The notes: generated by a model not told the origin, from the letters alone. A DNA stretch of 64,000 bases from Planobispora rosea (GCF_014648175.1 NZ_BMQP01000001.1:62001-126000); one strand, 5' to 3'. Shown: positions 18,501-29,742, counted from the stretch's first letter. Numbers and translations: made by a program.

Positions 18501-20897
18501 CTTGCCGGGCCCGCACTCCAGCAGCACCCAGTCCTTCTCGGCCAGCAGCCGGGCCACGCAGTCGCCGAAGCGCACCGGGCGGCGGATGTGCCCGGCCCAG
18601 TAGGCCGGGTCGACGGCCTGCTCGGGGGTGATCCAGTCACCGGTCACGTTGGACAGGAACGGCAGGGCGGGGGCCTGCCGCGGCACGGCGGACACGAGGG
18701 ACTCGAACTCCGCCAGGACGGGCTCCATCATCGGCGAGTGGAAGGCGTGCGAGGTGCGCAGCCGGGTGGCCTTGACGCCCCTGCCGTCGAGCAGCTCGGC
18801 GAAGGCCGTGACCGCCTCGTCCGTCCCGGCCACCACGCAGGTGCCCGGGCCGTTCACCGTGGCCACGCTCACCCCGTCGACGAGCAGTTCGGCGATCTCC
18901 CGCTCGTCCTTCATGACCGCGAGCATCGAGCCGGCGGGCATCGACTGCATCAGCCGCCCGCGCGCCGCCACCAGCCGCAGCGCGTCGGGCAGGGTGAACA
19001 CCCCGGCGAGCGTGGCGGCGACGTACTCCCCGACGGAGTGGCCGATCATACCCGCGGGCTGCGCGCCGAGCCCCTGCCAGAGCCTGGCCAGCGCGTACTC
19101 CACGGTGAACAGCGCGGGCTGGGTGAAGCGGGTCTCGCGCAGCTTGTCGTCGCCGCCCTCGGCGAACATCAGCTGCCTGATGTCCTCGCCCAGTTCGGCG
19201 TGGAGGAGCTCCGCGCACTCGTCGACGGCGGCGGCGAAAGACGGCTGGGCCGCGTAGAGCGCGGCGCCCATGCCCGCGTACTGCGCGCCCTGCCCGGAGA
19301 AGAGGAAGGCCACCCTGGGCGGCGTTCCGCCCGCGTCCCCGGCCGGGTGCCGCCTGCGGTCGGTCAGCGCGCCCACCGCGCCGGCCAGGTCGCCGGCCAC
19401 GACGGCGACGCGGTGGCGGAGCTCCGGCCGGCCCACCCGCAGCGTGTGGGCCACGTCGGCGACCGAGAGCTCAGGATGCTCGGTGAGGTGCTCGGCGAGC
19501 CGGGTGCGCATGGTGTCGAGCGCGCTCTCGGTGCGGGCCGAGAGCCGCAGCAGCTGCGGCCCCCGCGCGTTCGTGGCGGTGGCCGGCGGCGGCGCCTCCT
19601 GGAGGATCACGTGGGCGTTGGTGCCGCCGATGCCGAAGGAGCTCACCGCCGCCCGGCGCGGGCCGCCCTCCCACTTGGTGGGGGCGGAGACCACGTAGAA
19701 GGGGCTGGAGTCGAAGTCGATGGCGGGGTTGGGCCGCTCGAAGTTGATGCTGGGCGGGATCAGGCCGTGCTCCATGGCGAGCACCGCCTTGATCACGCCG
19801 ACGACGCCGGAGGCCTGGCTGAGGTGGCCGAGGTTGGACTTCACCGAGCCGATGCCGCACCAGCCGCGATCGTCGCTGCTGCGCCGGTAGACCTCGCTCA
19901 GGGCGGCCACCTCGATGGGGTCGCCGAGGGCGGTGCCGGTGCCGTGCGCCTCGACGTAGCCGATGGTGCGCGGATCCACCCCGGCCACGCCCAGCGCCTC
20001 GGCGATCACCCCGGTCTGGCCCGCGTGGCTGGGCGCGGAGAAGCCGATCTTGTTGCTGCCGTCGTTGTTGATCGCGTTCCCCAGCACCACGGCCCGGATG
20101 TGGTCGCCGTCGGCCAGCGCGTCCTCCAGCCGCTTGACCACGAGCACGCCGACGCCGCTGCCCCAGATGGTGCCGTCCGCGCGGGCGTCGAACGGCCTGA
20201 CGTGCCCGTCGGAGCTGGTGAAGCCGTCCATCGCCGGATAACCGGCGCCGTGCGGCAGCTCCACGCAGACCCCGCCGGCCAGCGCCATGTCGCACTCCCC
20301 GTTGCGCAGCGACTCGCAGGCCAGGTGCAGGGCGACCAGGGAGGAGGAGCAGGCGGTGGTGACGGTCATGGCCGGGCCGCGCAGGTTGAGCCGGTAGGAG
20401 ACCGTGGTGGCGACGTAGTCGATGTTGTTGCCGATCGACATGCCGAGCTTGATCGCGTCGCTGTCCAGATCGGGGTTGGTCTGCAGGTTGAGCCACTGGT
20501 ACTGGCTGGGCCCGGATCCGCCGTAGACGCCGATGGAGCCCTCGTAGGCGGCCGGGTCGTAACCGGCGTCCTGCAGCGCGGCGTGCGACTGCTCCAGGAA
20601 GATCCGCTGCTGCGGGTCGGCGATCTCCGCCTCACGCGCGCTCATGCCGAACAGGCGGTTGTCGAAGCCCTCCATGTCGATCATGACCGGCGCGGCCTTG
20701 ACGAAGGAGGGGCTGGCCAGCTCCTCGGGGGTCGCGCCCCAGGCGAGCTGCTCCTCGTCGGTGAAGAAGGTCACCGACTCCACGCCGTCGACCAGGTTGC
20801 GCCAGAACTGGCCGAGATCGTTCGCACCCGGCACGCGGGCGCTCATGCCGATGATGGCGATGGGCTCGGCGCCCGGGCCGGTGGACAACTCTGTCAC
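15549..20897 (-). CDS. Type I polyketide synthase, KS-AT-KR-DH-ACP
   Basis: This 1782-residue module starts with a ketosynthase at about 10-430 (Cys183 in TACSSS, HGTGT, SNLGH: full Cys-His-His triad). The acyltransferase at about 515-830 has GHSVGE and the malonyl-type motif HAFHS. A ketoreductase follows ([11 protein letters not shown]; Ser, Tyr and Asn of SSVTA and YCAAN). A dehydratase-type hotdog comes next (His in LDEHRIGG; Asp in LHPALLDVA). The carrier is at the end (LGGNSL). The KR-before-DH order is unusual for cis-AT modules, and the carrier motif is more PCP-like. It should add a malonyl unit and reduce it to the hydroxyl or enoyl level. The start ATG overlaps the NRPS stop codon as ATGA, so the two are coupled. 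Confidence 0.95.
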   Translation of the reverse strand: MTELSTGPGAEPIAIIGMSARVPGANDLGQFWRNLVDGVESVTFFTDEEQLAWGATPEELASPSFVKAAPVMIDMEGFDNRLFGMSAREAEIADPQQRIFLEQSHAALQDAGYDPAAYEGSIGVYGGSGPSQYQWLNLQTNPDLDSDAIKLGMSIGNNIDYVATTVSYRLNLRGPAMTVTTACSSSLVALHLACESLRNGECDMALAGGVCVELPHGAGYPAMDGFTSSDGHVRPFDARADGTIWGSGVGVLVVKRLEDALADGDHIRAVVLGNAINNDGSNKIGFSAPSHAGQTGVIAEALGVAGVDPRTIGYVEAHGTGTALGDPIEVAALSEVYRRSSDDRGWCGIGSVKSNLGHLSQASGVVGVIKAVLAMEHGLIPPSINFERPNPAIDFDSSPFYVVSAPTKWEGGPRRAAVSSFGIGGTNAHVILQEAPPPATATNARGPQLLRLSARTESALDTMRTRLAEHLTEHPELSVADVAHTLRVGRPELRHRVAVVAGDLAGAVGALTDRRRHPAGDAGGTPPRVAFLFSGQGAQYAGMGAALYAAQPSFAAAVDECAELLHAELGEDIRQLMFAEGGDDKLRETRFTQPALFTVEYALARLWQGLGAQPAGMIGHSVGEYVAATLAGVFTLPDALRLVAARGRLMQSMPAGSMLAVMKDEREIAELLVDGVSVATVNGPGTCVVAGTDEAVTAFAELLDGRGVKATRLRTSHAFHSPMMEPVLAEFESLVSAVPRQAPALPFLSNVTGDWITPEQAVDPAYWAGHIRRPVRFGDCVARLLAEKDWVLLECGPGKQLAQLARMQLRGARDVLPPLASLPGPGESAGDLDVLYGSAARLWSAGVPVTVDGGGGHRVPLPGYPYEREYRFIPPGEAGAAPKTQRPSGPRAPEDWFEVPVWRQLAPTPPGDPVTRCLAFVSGERGGELVAALRAQGAEVTVVRPGTGYSGGSAVRPGADQSGAEPSGGFTVRPGERADYDALVSALGDSLPSRVVHAWALDSDPAQAQEHGFFSLLSLVQALTAAQRADGVLLDVLTCGTEDPLGGADLTRPEYALVAGIARVVPLEVDGLRVRHLDLESGGTPAATVLAELRREPVGDVLALRGGRRWTREFQPVRLSEGGSGLREEGVYLITGGLGGIGLTLAEHLGTRLRARVVLLGRSGAVTPRAARAIARIERAGGRVTVLAADVTDPARLREVREEILAAHGGLHGIVHAAGLPGGGMAEIKERAVAQAVLDPKVTGTAVLFDVFGDLGLDFVALCSSVTAVSGGFGQVDYCAANAFQDAFARARRGTRVLSLNWGAWLEVGMAAAGMATGSAGPAAAGPAGGTPVDHPVVRGRTRDRASGPLAADTHWVLDEHRIGGVPVLPATGQLECARAAFAAVVPAPGEGHAVELRDVVFLAPLAVPDGTTTELTVAFTDGSAFEVRAGERLHTQGAAAWVRPAPAPAVDVAALKAAMTPETAQDDEYTGVLTFGPRWRSPELVWRSGDEELAFVEATGQVAAEVGDWGLHPALLDVATSFGRGNGGGAYLPLSYGRLLVRAALPDRFYSHLRRRGDGGAEVVTADLTLTDETGTVLVEIEEFVLRRIDASAVTGSLDSGDRQSDSGIRPADGAEAFFRVLSAADLGPQVVISATALAEISRRERLTRQSLEAPAPAVRSEDFVAPEGEVEAALARVWSEILGVPGVGADDDFFELGGNSLIAVQLIAQARAAVGVKLPMRTLFEAPTVRQMAARVEQIRAEQPVAPATGPATGPVAPATGTPTPAAGPATTIPRVSRGR

Positions 20898-23800
20898 TGT
20901 CTCCTCCTGCGCTTGTCCCGCTGCTGGCGGCGTGTGTCGGCACGCCGGTCGGCGCGGCTCAGTTCCGGATTCGCGGCGTCACCGTCGAGGTGGGCGGCGA
21001 GCGCGCGTACGGTCGGGTAGCGGAACATGTCCACGACCGTCACCTGGCGCCCGGTCAGGGCGGCCAGGCGGTCGCGGACCACGACGACGGCCATGGAGGT
21101 GCCGCCGACGTCGAAGAAGTTGTCGGTCGCGAGCACCTCGGCCCGGCCGAGCACGTCCCGCCAGATCCCGGCGAGCAGCCGCTCGGTCGCGGTGGCGGGC
21201 TCCGCGCGGGGCCCGGACTCCGGCCGTACGGCCTGCGCCGGCTCGTCCGCCACACCGTGCGCGAGTACGGCGGCGTGCCTCACCTCGAAACCGGCCGCGG
21301 GGGAGCCCGGGTCGGCCACGGCCTGGTCGAGCAGGCCGGTGAAGGACCGCAGCAGCAGCTCGGCGCGTTCGGCGGTGTAGAGGTCGGTGTTGTAGACGAG
21401 GTCGACCGCGTACCTCCCGTCCCGTTCGACGACGTAGACCGTCAGGTCGAACGGGGAGCCCGCGGGCGCGGGCACGACGCCGGTGCAGCGCAGCCCCTTC
21501 AGCTCCAGCCGCGGCTCCGGGAAGTTGAAGACGTTGAAGAGCACCTGCACCAGCGGCGCCCGGCTGGGATCACGGCGCACCGCCAGCGCTCCGACGATGT
21601 CCTCGATGGTGGCACCGGGCCTGGCCATCGCGTCGATCATCGCGTCGGCGCAGCCCCGCACCCGCTCCGCGAAGGAGGACTCCCCGGCCGAGCGCAGGCG
21701 GATCGGCACGATGTCCACGAAGAAGCCGATCAGGTCCTGGAACGCCTCGTGCCTGCGGTCCGCCGCGGGGACGCCGACCACGATGTCGTCCCGGCCGGTG
21801 ACACGCCGGACCAGCTCGGCGAAGGCGGCCAGCAGCACGCTCGGCGCGGTGGTGCCCAGCCGTACGGCCAGCTCGCGGACACCCGCCGTGGTCTCCGCGG
21901 TCAGCGCGGCGGTGGCCAGGGCGCCGGCGTGGCTCTGCACGGCCGGCCGCGGGTGGTCCCGGGGCAGGTCGAGCGTCGTGGGGGCGCCGGCCAGCGAGCG
22001 GGTCCACCAGGCCAGGTCCTCTCCGGCCCGCCTGCCGTCCCGCGCCGCCCGCCAGGCGGCGTAGTCGGCGAAGGTCGCCTCCGGCGGGTCCAGGACCTCG
22101 CCGGCGTAGGCACGGGCCAGGTCGTCGAAGAACGGGCCCTCCGACCAGCCGTCGAAGACGGCGTGGTGGAAGGTCACCGCCAGCACGTGGTCGTCCGGGC
22201 CCAGCCGGAGCAGCCGGGCCTGCCAGAGCGGGCCGCGGGCCAGGTCGAAGTGCCGGGCGCCGGCCCGGTCCAGCCAGGCGCGGGCCCCGTCCGGCAGGTC
22301 GTCCGGCCCGCCGACGGGTTCTCTGCCGGGCGCGCTGCCCGGCCCGTCCGGTGCGCCGTCCAGGGTCTCGACCGTCAGCCGTACGGGCCCGGGCGCGGTC
22401 ACCTCCACGCGGGGCACGCCGCCGTCGTCGGGCACCCGCCAGCGGAGCACCTCGTGCCGCTCGGCCACCGCGGTCAGCGCCCGCTCCAGCGCCATCACGT
22501 CGAGCGGGCCGCGCAGGCGCTCGGCGAGCGCGATGTTGTAGGCGACGTTGCCGGGGAAGAGCCGCTCCAGGAACCACAACCGGCGCTGCGCCGCGGTCAG
22601 CGCGGGCGGGCTGCCGGAGGGCAGCTCCCCGGCCGCGGGAGGCGCGGCCTCCACCAGCGCCGCCAGCGCGCCGAGGGTGCGCGCGGCGTAGACGTCCTCC
22701 ACCGCCACCTCACGGCCCAGCGCCTCGCGGAAGCCGCTGACCAGGCGCATGGCGCTGATGGAATGCCCGCCGGAGGCGAAGAAGTCGTCCTCCGTCCCGG
22801 GGACGCGGCCGAGCACCCCGGCCCACACCTCGGCCACGGCGCGCTCGACGAGGGACTCGGGCGGCGCGCCCAGGGCCGGCGCGTCGGGCACCAGCGCGTG
22901 CAGCGCCCGGACGTCGACCTTGCCCGACGGGGACGTCGGCAGGCTGGGCAGGATCAGTATCCCGGTGGGGACCATCGCCTCGGGCAACCGCTGCGCGCAG
23001 TGCTCCCGCAGCAGGTCCGGGCTCGCGCCGTCCGCGGTGCAGAAGGCCATGAGCCGGACGCCCGCCGGGCCCTCGACCGCCTCCACCACGGCGTGCCCGA
23101 CCTGCGGGTGCCCGCGCAGCACGGCCTCCACCTCGCCGATCTCCACCCGCTGCCCGCGGATCTTGACCTGCCGGTCGGTCCTGCCCAGGAACATCAGGTT
23201 CCCGTCCGGCTGCAGCGCCACGAGGTCGCCGGTCCGGTAGAGCCGCCCGCCGTCGCCGCCGAACGGGTCGGCCACGAAGCGTTCGGCCGTCAGACCGGGC
23301 CGCCCCAGGTATCCGCGGGCCAGCCCGGCCCCGCCGACCAGCAGCTCGCCCGGCACGCCCGGCGGGACCTCGCGCAGTTCCCCGTCCACGACGTGCACGC
23401 GGTGCCCGTGTCGGGCGGTGCCGATCGGGAGCGGCCGGTCCCACCGGCCCTCGGCCTCGAAGACGGTGACGGCCACCGTCGTCTCGGTCGGGCCGTAGTA
23501 GTTGAGGAACCGGCGGCCCGCCCAGCGCTCCACCTGCTCGGGGCCTGGGGCCTCGGAACCGGTGGTCAGCACCCGCCACTCGGGCAGGAGCTCCGGATCC
23601 AGCAGCGGCAGCAGGGAGACCGGCAGGTCACCGGAGGTGACGCGGTGCTCGGCGCAGAAGCGCTGGAGCCGCGCGGGGTCGCTGCGGTCCTCCTCGCCGG
23701 CCAGCATCAGCGTGGCCCCGGCGGCCAGGTGGACGAACAGGTCGTGCACCGACACGTCGAACCCGAGCGAGGCGAAGGCGAGGCCGCGGGTGCCCTCGTC

Positions 23801-24373
23801 GACGCCCAGCAGCTCGATGTTCCCGAGCGTGTAGGCGCATGCGCTGCGATGGCTGACCACCACGCCCTTGGGGACGCCGGTGGATCCCGAGGTGTGCAGC
23901 ACGTAGGCCGCGTTGCCGGGCAGCGCCGGGCACCGCCCGGGAGTGGCGGGCGGGCCCTCCACCGGAACGGTCCGCACCCCGTCGGACAGGGCTCCGTCGG
24001 ACAGGGCTCCGTCGGATGGGACATCGGATGGGACTCCGCCGAACAGTTCCGCCGTGGACTCGTCGACCACGACCAGGCGGAGCCCCGCGCTCCGGATGAT
24101 CTGCTCCCTGCGGGCGGCGGGGCCGTCGGGGTCGAGCGGCACGTAGGCGCCTCCCGCCAGGAGCACGCCGAGCACCCCGGTGACCATGCTCGGCCGGCGT
24201 CGCAGGCAGACGCCCACCAGATGCTCGGGTCCCACCTCCGGCAGCCGGGCGGCCAGGCCCGCCGCCTGCTCGGCCAGCTCACCGTAGGTGAGCACCTCCT
24301 GCCACTGCCGTACGGCGGGCGCCCACGGGCGGCGCTCGGCCTGGGCCAGCACCAGATCGGGCAGCGTCGTCAT
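20894..24373 (-). CDS. Nonribosomal peptide synthetase, A-PCP-C-PCP
   Basis: This is a 1159-residue synthetase. The adenylation domain covers about 1-510 ([53 protein letters not shown]). The A4 core FDVSVHDLF keeps the substrate Asp, with Val at the next position. PCP1 has [10 protein letters not shown] (about 555). The condensation domain at about 620-1040 has the intact HHAVFDG motif. PCP2 has FFDVGGTSM (about 1115). A very basic tail (RDKRRRRQ) ends the protein. There is one A domain for two carriers, so PCP2 must be loaded or extended in trans, perhaps by the A-PCP protein. Its start overlaps the LanB-like stop by ATGA. The divergent MbtH gene probably aids adenylation. Confidence 0.95.
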   Translation of the reverse strand: MTTLPDLVLAQAERRPWAPAVRQWQEVLTYGELAEQAAGLAARLPEVGPEHLVGVCLRRRPSMVTGVLGVLLAGGAYVPLDPDGPAARREQIIRSAGLRLVVVDESTAELFGGVPSDVPSDGALSDGALSDGVRTVPVEGPPATPGRCPALPGNAAYVLHTSGSTGVPKGVVVSHRSACAYTLGNIELLGVDEGTRGLAFASLGFDVSVHDLFVHLAAGATLMLAGEEDRSDPARLQRFCAEHRVTSGDLPVSLLPLLDPELLPEWRVLTTGSEAPGPEQVERWAGRRFLNYYGPTETTVAVTVFEAEGRWDRPLPIGTARHGHRVHVVDGELREVPPGVPGELLVGGAGLARGYLGRPGLTAERFVADPFGGDGGRLYRTGDLVALQPDGNLMFLGRTDRQVKIRGQRVEIGEVEAVLRGHPQVGHAVVEAVEGPAGVRLMAFCTADGASPDLLREHCAQRLPEAMVPTGILILPSLPTSPSGKVDVRALHALVPDAPALGAPPESLVERAVAEVWAGVLGRVPGTEDDFFASGGHSISAMRLVSGFREALGREVAVEDVYAARTLGALAALVEAAPPAAGELPSGSPPALTAAQRRLWFLERLFPGNVAYNIALAERLRGPLDVMALERALTAVAERHEVLRWRVPDDGGVPRVEVTAPGPVRLTVETLDGAPDGPGSAPGREPVGGPDDLPDGARAWLDRAGARHFDLARGPLWQARLLRLGPDDHVLAVTFHHAVFDGWSEGPFFDDLARAYAGEVLDPPEATFADYAAWRAARDGRRAGEDLAWWTRSLAGAPTTLDLPRDHPRPAVQSHAGALATAALTAETTAGVRELAVRLGTTAPSVLLAAFAELVRRVTGRDDIVVGVPAADRRHEAFQDLIGFFVDIVPIRLRSAGESSFAERVRGCADAMIDAMARPGATIEDIVGALAVRRDPSRAPLVQVLFNVFNFPEPRLELKGLRCTGVVPAPAGSPFDLTVYVVERDGRYAVDLVYNTDLYTAERAELLLRSFTGLLDQAVADPGSPAAGFEVRHAAVLAHGVADEPAQAVRPESGPRAEPATATERLLAGIWRDVLGRAEVLATDNFFDVGGTSMAVVVVRDRLAALTGRQVTVVDMFRYPTVRALAAHLDGDAANPELSRADRRADTRRQQRDKRRRRQ

Positions 24374-26682
24374 CCCTCGCCTCCGGAGAGTCCCGTGCCT
24401 GCGGGGAGGGGATCGACCATGTGCATGCGCAGCTCCGTGAAGTAGCGGCGGCCCTCGGCATCGGACAGCCAGGTCTGGTCCGGGCCGGGGAGCATCTCGG
24501 AGACCACCAGCCGCACGTCCCGCCCGGCGGCGAGACGGGCCGAGCGGGCCATCGAGCAGAGCAGGTCGGCGAAGACCGGGCTGGTGAGGTCGGCGTAGAG
24601 CGGTTTGATCTCCGTGGAGAACTTGACGAAGACCTGCTCGGGCAGGCCGAGCTCACGCCGCCAGCGGCGCACGGCCAGGTACCGCGCGCGCTCGCCGCCG
24701 GCGTCGGCCAGTCCCGTCGCGTCCACGGTGGTCCGCCAGGTACGGCGGGCGACGACCAGCCGGTCGATGGTGATCCTCGGGGTGTGCCGATCGCCCCCGA
24801 CGAGCTTGAAGCCGTCCACGGCGTGGATCGACACCAGCTGCGAGAAGACCTCCAGCAGCGGCCTGCTCCTCCCGTCCGGCATGGTGGCCACCAGTTCCCC
24901 GTCCACCTCGTCGACCGGCACGCCCGTGGCGGGCACCAGCCGGTCGGGATCGGCGCCGGGGGCGGCCGTCCAGCCCAGCTCGATGTCGGTCGGGTGGTCC
25001 AGCCCGGACGCCAGCCGGCCGGTGTAGCGGGGCCACTCCACCGGGTAGAGCGGCCGGACCCGGTCGGTTCCCAGATCCTTGGCCAGCGCGTCGCGCAGCG
25101 GGCCGGGGTCGGGGTGGGCGAGGGTGAAGACGGCGCAGTCGAAGGTCGCCCAGGCCGCGTGCATCTCGCCCATGACCACCAGGTAGTCGCCGCGGTTGAC
25201 CGCCTCGACGCTGTCGGCGCAGATCTGCAGGTCGGGGCTGTGCAGCCGGCCGTCCGACCAGCCGGGGCCGGCGGCGGCGAACGCGTCGGAGGCGGCCAGC
25301 TCGCGGGCGGTGAAGGTCAGCTCGGCGGTGTCCGGGCCGGCCCGGTCCAGGCCGAACAGCTCCGACCAGCGGCGGGCGAATTCCTCGGCGATGGCGTCGA
25401 CGGGCCTGGGGCCGGTGCCGAACAGCATTCCCTGGGCGAGGTACCACAGGTCGGACAGCAGGACCGGGCCGTCCGCGCGCAGCTCCTCGTACAGCTCGCG
25501 CAGCGCCCGGCCGTAGGCCGCCGCCAGCTCGGCCGTCAGCCAGCGGGCGGCCCGGAGCATGAGCGCCAGCGGCTCGGCGATGCCGTCGATCAGCGGCCTG
25601 CCCACGGTCACCCGCACGTCGCGGGTAGTGTCCTCGTAGACCAGGCCGCGGCCGGCGTAGGTCTGACCGGTCCTGCGGACCGGGTCGGCCCCGGTGACCT
25701 CGCTGAACACCGTGCCGAGCGTCTCCATCGCGGCCCGGAGGGCATCCGGGTCGCCCGCGGCGCGTGCCACCTCCCGCTTGGCGGAGGCCAGCCGCTCCAG
25801 CCCGGCCTGGGCCCGCTCGCGCGCGGCGGGGTCCTCGATCCCGGCCAGCAGCCGCCGCAGGTGCTCCTCGGCGTGCGGGCTCTGCGGCACGTCGCCCTGC
25901 CAGGTCAGCAGGCCGCGCCCGGCCAGGAGGCCGAGCTGCAGATAGGCGTCGTCCTCGGTGCGGATGCCCGCCTGCCCCGCCACCTCGGCGGCCACGTCGG
26001 CGGCCCGGCGCCTGCCGTCGCACCGCGACAGCAGCAGCGCCTCGGCGGCCGACACCGGGACGGGCGGTTGTGCCGGCCGCAGCACCCGGCGGCCGTCCAG
26101 GGTCAGCTGGGGGTGCAGGGCGGGCGGCAACCAGCGGCGCACCGCGGGGTCCTCGGCCAGCTTCGCCGCGTACGCGCGCAGCGCCCAGTCCTCGAAGAAC
26201 ACGCGCCGGTCCGACAGCAGCCGCCCGCCGGGCCGTACCTGCAGAGCCGGGCCGTCCTGCGCGCACCGGACCCAGGTCACCGGCCCGAAGAAGCCCACCG
26301 TCTCGTTCTTGGCGCTGTAGCGCTGCCAGTACTTGACGGCGACGCGCTCCCGTTCGCGCCGCCTGCTGTCGCGCCGGCCGCCGCGGGCCAGGGCGTCCAG
26401 CGCGACCAGGGCGCCCCGGTTCTGCCAGGTGACCGCCTCGCGGAAGAGCGGGTCGGCGGCGATCCGGGTCAGTTCCCCGCCCAGCTCGTGGCCGGTCTCG
26501 GCGAGGACCTTGTCGAAGTCCTCCGCCGCGAGCCTGCCGGAGAGCAGCGCGTCCGCCGCCCGCGCGCAGCCGGGGGCGGACAGGCGCGCCAGGCCGTCGG
26601 CCGGGAAGCCGGTGCTGCGCAGCAGCGCCTCGTTCCACACCTGCCAGCCGGTGTCGCCGAGCGGCATGCGGTGGCCGTTCAT
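24370..26682 (-). CDS. LanB-like (lantibiotic dehydratase N-terminal) protein, possible PEARL
   Basis: This 770-residue protein resembles the glutamylation (N-terminal) domain of LanB dehydratases, which use aminoacyl-tRNA. Visible features are [19 protein letters not shown] near 115-135, the [17 protein letters not shown] stretch near 690, and a final [11 protein letters not shown] region. No SpaB_C-type elimination domain follows. LanB-like proteins lacking that domain include the PEARLs, which add an amino acid from aminoacyl-tRNA to a peptide end. It is translationally coupled to the NRPS (ATGA), so I infer it acts in the same pathway. It might modify a carrier-bound or ribosomal substrate. 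The ATG at 26682 has a weak ribosome-binding site; an ATG at 26667 is also possible. Confidence 0.8.
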   Translation of the reverse strand: MNGHRMPLGDTGWQVWNEALLRSTGFPADGLARLSAPGCARAADALLSGRLAAEDFDKVLAETGHELGGELTRIAADPLFREAVTWQNRGALVALDALARGGRRDSRRRERERVAVKYWQRYSAKNETVGFFGPVTWVRCAQDGPALQVRPGGRLLSDRRVFFEDWALRAYAAKLAEDPAVRRWLPPALHPQLTLDGRRVLRPAQPPVPVSAAEALLLSRCDGRRRAADVAAEVAGQAGIRTEDDAYLQLGLLAGRGLLTWQGDVPQSPHAEEHLRRLLAGIEDPAARERAQAGLERLASAKREVARAAGDPDALRAAMETLGTVFSEVTGADPVRRTGQTYAGRGLVYEDTTRDVRVTVGRPLIDGIAEPLALMLRAARWLTAELAAAYGRALRELYEELRADGPVLLSDLWYLAQGMLFGTGPRPVDAIAEEFARRWSELFGLDRAGPDTAELTFTARELAASDAFAAAGPGWSDGRLHSPDLQICADSVEAVNRGDYLVVMGEMHAAWATFDCAVFTLAHPDPGPLRDALAKDLGTDRVRPLYPVEWPRYTGRLASGLDHPTDIELGWTAAPGADPDRLVPATGVPVDEVDGELVATMPDGRSRPLLEVFSQLVSIHAVDGFKLVGGDRHTPRITIDRLVVARRTWRTTVDATGLADAGGERARYLAVRRWRRELGLPEQVFVKFSTEIKPLYADLTSPVFADLLCSMARSARLAAGRDVRLVVSEMLPGPDQTWLSDAEGRRYFTELRMHMVDPLPAGTGLSGGEG

Positions 26683-26749
26683 GCGCGCACCGGTCCAGGG
26701 TGCGGGGCGGGGAACCGGCGGCCGGGCGAGCCGGTGTCGGGTCTCATGG

Positions 26750-28390
26750 TCAGACCTCCTGCCGTTGGAACGGGTAGGCGGGCAGGGAGACGACGCGGCC
26801 GTCCGCCCGAGGCCAGGCGGGCTCGCCGCCCGCCACCCAGGCCCCGACCGCCCGCGTCAGGTCCTCCGGCGCGTCGTACGGTGCTCCGTCCGGCAGGCCG
26901 CGCAGCCGGGCGACGGCCTCGGGCAGGTCCCGGCAGACGATCGCCGCCCGGTGGGCGAAGGCCCGGCGTCCGGCGGTCAGCGTGTGGGCGACGTCGTCCA
27001 GGGAGGTCCGGGGAGCGGCCTCCAGGTGGTCGGCCAGCCGCGTACGGGCCTGGCGCAACGCCTCGGGCGAGCGGGCCGAGACCGGCAGGACGCGCCAGCC
27101 GGTGGAGGCCGTCCGCGGCGGTCCGTCCGCGGCCTGTTCGACGATCACGTGGGCGTTGGTCCCGCCCAGGCCGAAGGAGCTCACCCCGGCCCGCCGGGTC
27201 TCCGTCTCCCAGGTCACGTTCTTGACCGGCACGTAGAAGGGGCCGAACTCGACGTCCGGGTGCGCGCGCTCGAAGTGGAGGTTGGCCGGGATGACGCCGT
27301 GCCGTACCGCCAGCACGGCCTTGACCAGCGACGCCGCGCCCGCCGCGGCGTCGAGGTTGCCGAGGTTGGTCTTGACGGAGCCGAGCGCGACCGTTCCCGG
27401 CGGCAGCGGGTCGCCGGAGAATGCCTGGACCAGGGCGGCGACCTCGATCGCGTCCCCGACCGCGGTGCCGCTGCCGTGCGCCTCGACGAAACCGATCGCG
27501 CCGGGGGTCAGTTCGGCGTCCGCCAGCGCCTCGGCCACCACGCTCGCCTGCCCGTCGAGCCCGGGGGCGGCGAACCCGGCCCGGCGGGCGCCGTCGTTGC
27601 CCACCGCCCAGCCCCGCAGCACGGCGAGGACCCGGTCCCGGCTCTCGGCCGCGTCCCGCAGGCGCTTGAGCGCCAGGACCGCCACGCCGCTGCCGTAGGA
27701 GCCGCCCCGGCCCGCGGCGTCGAAGGCGCGGCAGCGGCCGTCGGGTGAGACCAGGCCGCCGGGCGTGTGCCGGAACCGGGGCTCGGTGACGCTCACCCCG
27801 CCCGCCAGCGCCAGGTCGCAGCGGTAGTCGAGCAGGTGCTGGGCGGCCACGCAGACCGCGGTGAGCGAGCTCGAACAGGCGGTCTGCACGGCCATGGCGG
27901 GGCCGGTCAGGCCCAGCCGGTAGGCCACCTGGGCGGCCGCGTAGTCGGGTGCGAAGCCCGGCACCAGCGGCTCGTCCGGGTCGCCGGTGAACTGCCGGTA
28001 GAGGAAGTGCCTGTTGACCGAGGCACCGGAGAACACGCCGACCAGCCCGTCGAAGGCCGCGGGGTCGCAGCCCGCGTCCTCCAGCGCGGCCCAGGACTGT
28101 TCGAGGAAGAGCCGCTGCTGGGGGTCCACGGCGGCGGCCTCGCCCGCCGTCATGCCGAAGAAACCGGCGTCGAACGCGGTCGTTCCGGTCAGGCGGCCGC
28201 CCGCTCGCACGTGCGCAGGATCGGCCAGCAGCCGCTCACCCACCCCGAGCGCGCGCAGCTCGGCCTCGGTGTAGTCGTGCACGGCGTCCACGCCGTCGAG
28301 CAGGTTGCGCCAGAGCGAGGGCACGTCGGGAGCACCCGGGAAGCGCCCGGCCATGCCGACGACGGCGATCGCGTCCTCCGGGGGGGACAT
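26750..28390 (-). CDS. AT-less ketosynthase with His-to-Asn substitution (probable KS0)
   Basis: This 546-residue protein is a type I ketosynthase (about 8-420). Cys172 (TACSSS) and His305 (EAHGSGT) are present. The third triad residue is missing: the usual NLGH reads NLGNLDAAAG, with Asn345. That His is needed for decarboxylative condensation, so the domain is probably non-elongating, passing or gating an acyl chain. After the KS, the KS-AT linker (VLPVSARSPEALRQ) runs almost straight into a post-AT motif (VVSLPAYPFQRQEV). An acyltransferase therefore seems to have been deleted between them. There is no carrier. The start overlaps the upstream stop as TGATG. A longer open frame upstream to 30853 has no homology and was discarded. 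Confidence 0.9.
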   Translation of the reverse strand: MSPPEDAIAVVGMAGRFPGAPDVPSLWRNLLDGVDAVHDYTEAELRALGVGERLLADPAHVRAGGRLTGTTAFDAGFFGMTAGEAAAVDPQQRLFLEQSWAALEDAGCDPAAFDGLVGVFSGASVNRHFLYRQFTGDPDEPLVPGFAPDYAAAQVAYRLGLTGPAMAVQTACSSSLTAVCVAAQHLLDYRCDLALAGGVSVTEPRFRHTPGGLVSPDGRCRAFDAAGRGGSYGSGVAVLALKRLRDAAESRDRVLAVLRGWAVGNDGARRAGFAAPGLDGQASVVAEALADAELTPGAIGFVEAHGSGTAVGDAIEVAALVQAFSGDPLPPGTVALGSVKTNLGNLDAAAGAASLVKAVLAVRHGVIPANLHFERAHPDVEFGPFYVPVKNVTWETETRRAGVSSFGLGGTNAHVIVEQAADGPPRTASTGWRVLPVSARSPEALRQARTRLADHLEAAPRTSLDDVAHTLTAGRRAFAHRAAIVCRDLPEAVARLRGLPDGAPYDAPEDLTRAVGAWVAGGEPAWPRADGRVVSLPAYPFQRQEV

Positions 28391-29724
28391 CAGCGGCAGA
28401 CCGCCGCGGCGACGTCCTCGACGGTCGCGACCTCGGTCATCGCCTCCGCCTCCAGCGGCGTGTAGTCGGCCGAGGTGTAGCGGCCCGAGCCGTGCACCAC
28501 CACGTCCCGCCAGTCGTCGGCCAGCCCGCGGTCGACGGCGTTGAGCACGCCCGTCAGGGCCATGACCAGCGACCACTCCCGGAGCAGGCGGAAGTCGGCG
28601 GGCAGCTCGCAGCCGGTCCCGGCGAGCAGCCCGCGCACCTGCGGGTAGCGGGCCACGCACTCGGCCAGCGAGACCACGATGCCGTCGCCGCCCGAGCGCT
28701 CGATGATCGCGTTCATCGAGGGCGAGGTGGCGGGCCGGTGGGTGTAGAAGGTCGGGTCGAGCACCTCGTCCGGGTCGTAGGTCAGTGCGGGGAAGCGGGG
28801 ATCGGCCGACTGCCGGTAGAGGCCGTCCGCCAGGGTGTACTCGGGCAGGCCGGTCCGGTCGAAGGACCCGTTGCGGAGGCTGAGCACCATGTCGGGGGTG
28901 CCGAGGTGCTGCACGAGCAGGCTGGCGGGCCGGTGCTCCGGGGCGGAGGAGCCGGAGCCCTCCAGCACGTCCCGGCCGCGGTGGTAGCCGAGCAGCCCGA
29001 AGGCGCTGGAGACCGCGTGCGCGTGCAGCCGGGGCCCGGTGACCGGGGCGGCCGCGTGCTCGAAGTACGCCCTGGCGGTGTCGGCGACGAGGTAGTTGGC
29101 CAGGTCCAGCGAGTACCACAGGTTCTCGCCGTTGGCCCGCAGGTCGCCGGCGTACTTGTCGGCGAAGGCCCGGCCGAGCGCTTTGACCTGCTCCGGCTCG
29201 GGGCCGTTGTAGACGAGCATCGGGTTCAGCCCGCGCAGCGCGGGGTCGGTGGACAACCGGCTGGAGCGGAGCTTGGACAGGCACGAGCCGGGCGCCAGGA
29301 TCACCGTGCGCAGCTGGTCGGGGCGGACCAGTCCGGCCTCGATCGCGCGCAGCACCGCGTCGCGCAGTGCGACGCCCTTGTTGGCCGAGGTGGGAGAGAA
29401 GATCGTGATCGCTTCGCCGTACCGCCTGATGTACTCCACGGCGCGGGCGACGATCATCAGCGAGGCGAAGGTCTTGGTGGTGCCCGTGGCGGGGTTGCCC
29501 GTGAGGTCGAGCAGGGTCAGCCGGTGCTCGCCGTACTCGCCGAGCGGCTCCCAGCGGGCGGTGGCCACCGACAGGAAACGTTCCACGTCCGCGTCGAGGG
29601 CGGGCAGGTGGTAGCCGGGGGAGAAGCCGGTGTCCGATCTGACCGGTTCGAGGTCGTCGACGCAGGCCGCGATCGAGGCGGGGAGGCGGTCGTAGTAGTC
29701 GATTAGCAGGTTCGCTGCGTGCAT
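28390..29724 (-). CDS. DUF6002-like protein with threonine-synthase-like PLP fold
   Basis: This protein of about 444 residues resembles fold-type II PLP enzymes. DLTGNPATGTTKTFAS looks like the Lys-containing substrate and PLP loop of threonine synthase. IFSPTSANKGVALRDAVLRA resembles the following SSGN-type helix. A candidate PLP lysine is the Lys in GTTKTF. I recall this group as DUF6002, which occurs in actinomycete NRPS clusters; that name is from memory. It may make or rearrange an unusual amino acid precursor, working with the dehydrogenase seven to eighteen bases upstream. I prefer ATG at 29724 because AGAGGTG lies nine bases upstream; GTG at 29736 is also open. Confidence 0.72.
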   Translation of the reverse strand: MHAANLLIDYYDRLPASIAACVDDLEPVRSDTGFSPGYHLPALDADVERFLSVATARWEPLGEYGEHRLTLLDLTGNPATGTTKTFASLMIVARAVEYIRRYGEAITIFSPTSANKGVALRDAVLRAIEAGLVRPDQLRTVILAPGSCLSKLRSSRLSTDPALRGLNPMLVYNGPEPEQVKALGRAFADKYAGDLRANGENLWYSLDLANYLVADTARAYFEHAAAPVTGPRLHAHAVSSAFGLLGYHRGRDVLEGSGSSAPEHRPASLLVQHLGTPDMVLSLRNGSFDRTGLPEYTLADGLYRQSADPRFPALTYDPDEVLDPTFYTHRPATSPSMNAIIERSGGDGIVVSLAECVARYPQVRGLLAGTGCELPADFRLLREWSLVMALTGVLNAVDRGLADDWRDVVVHGSGRYTSADYTPLEAEAMTEVATVEDVAAAVCR

Positions 29725-29742
29725 CGTCGGGCGCACCTCTGT

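Noticed and set aside
15399-21020. 1873-codon + strand open frame antisense to the PKS
   Set aside because: It mirrors the high-GC third positions of the real minus-strand gene, is Gly/Arg/Val-rich and has no recognisable domain.
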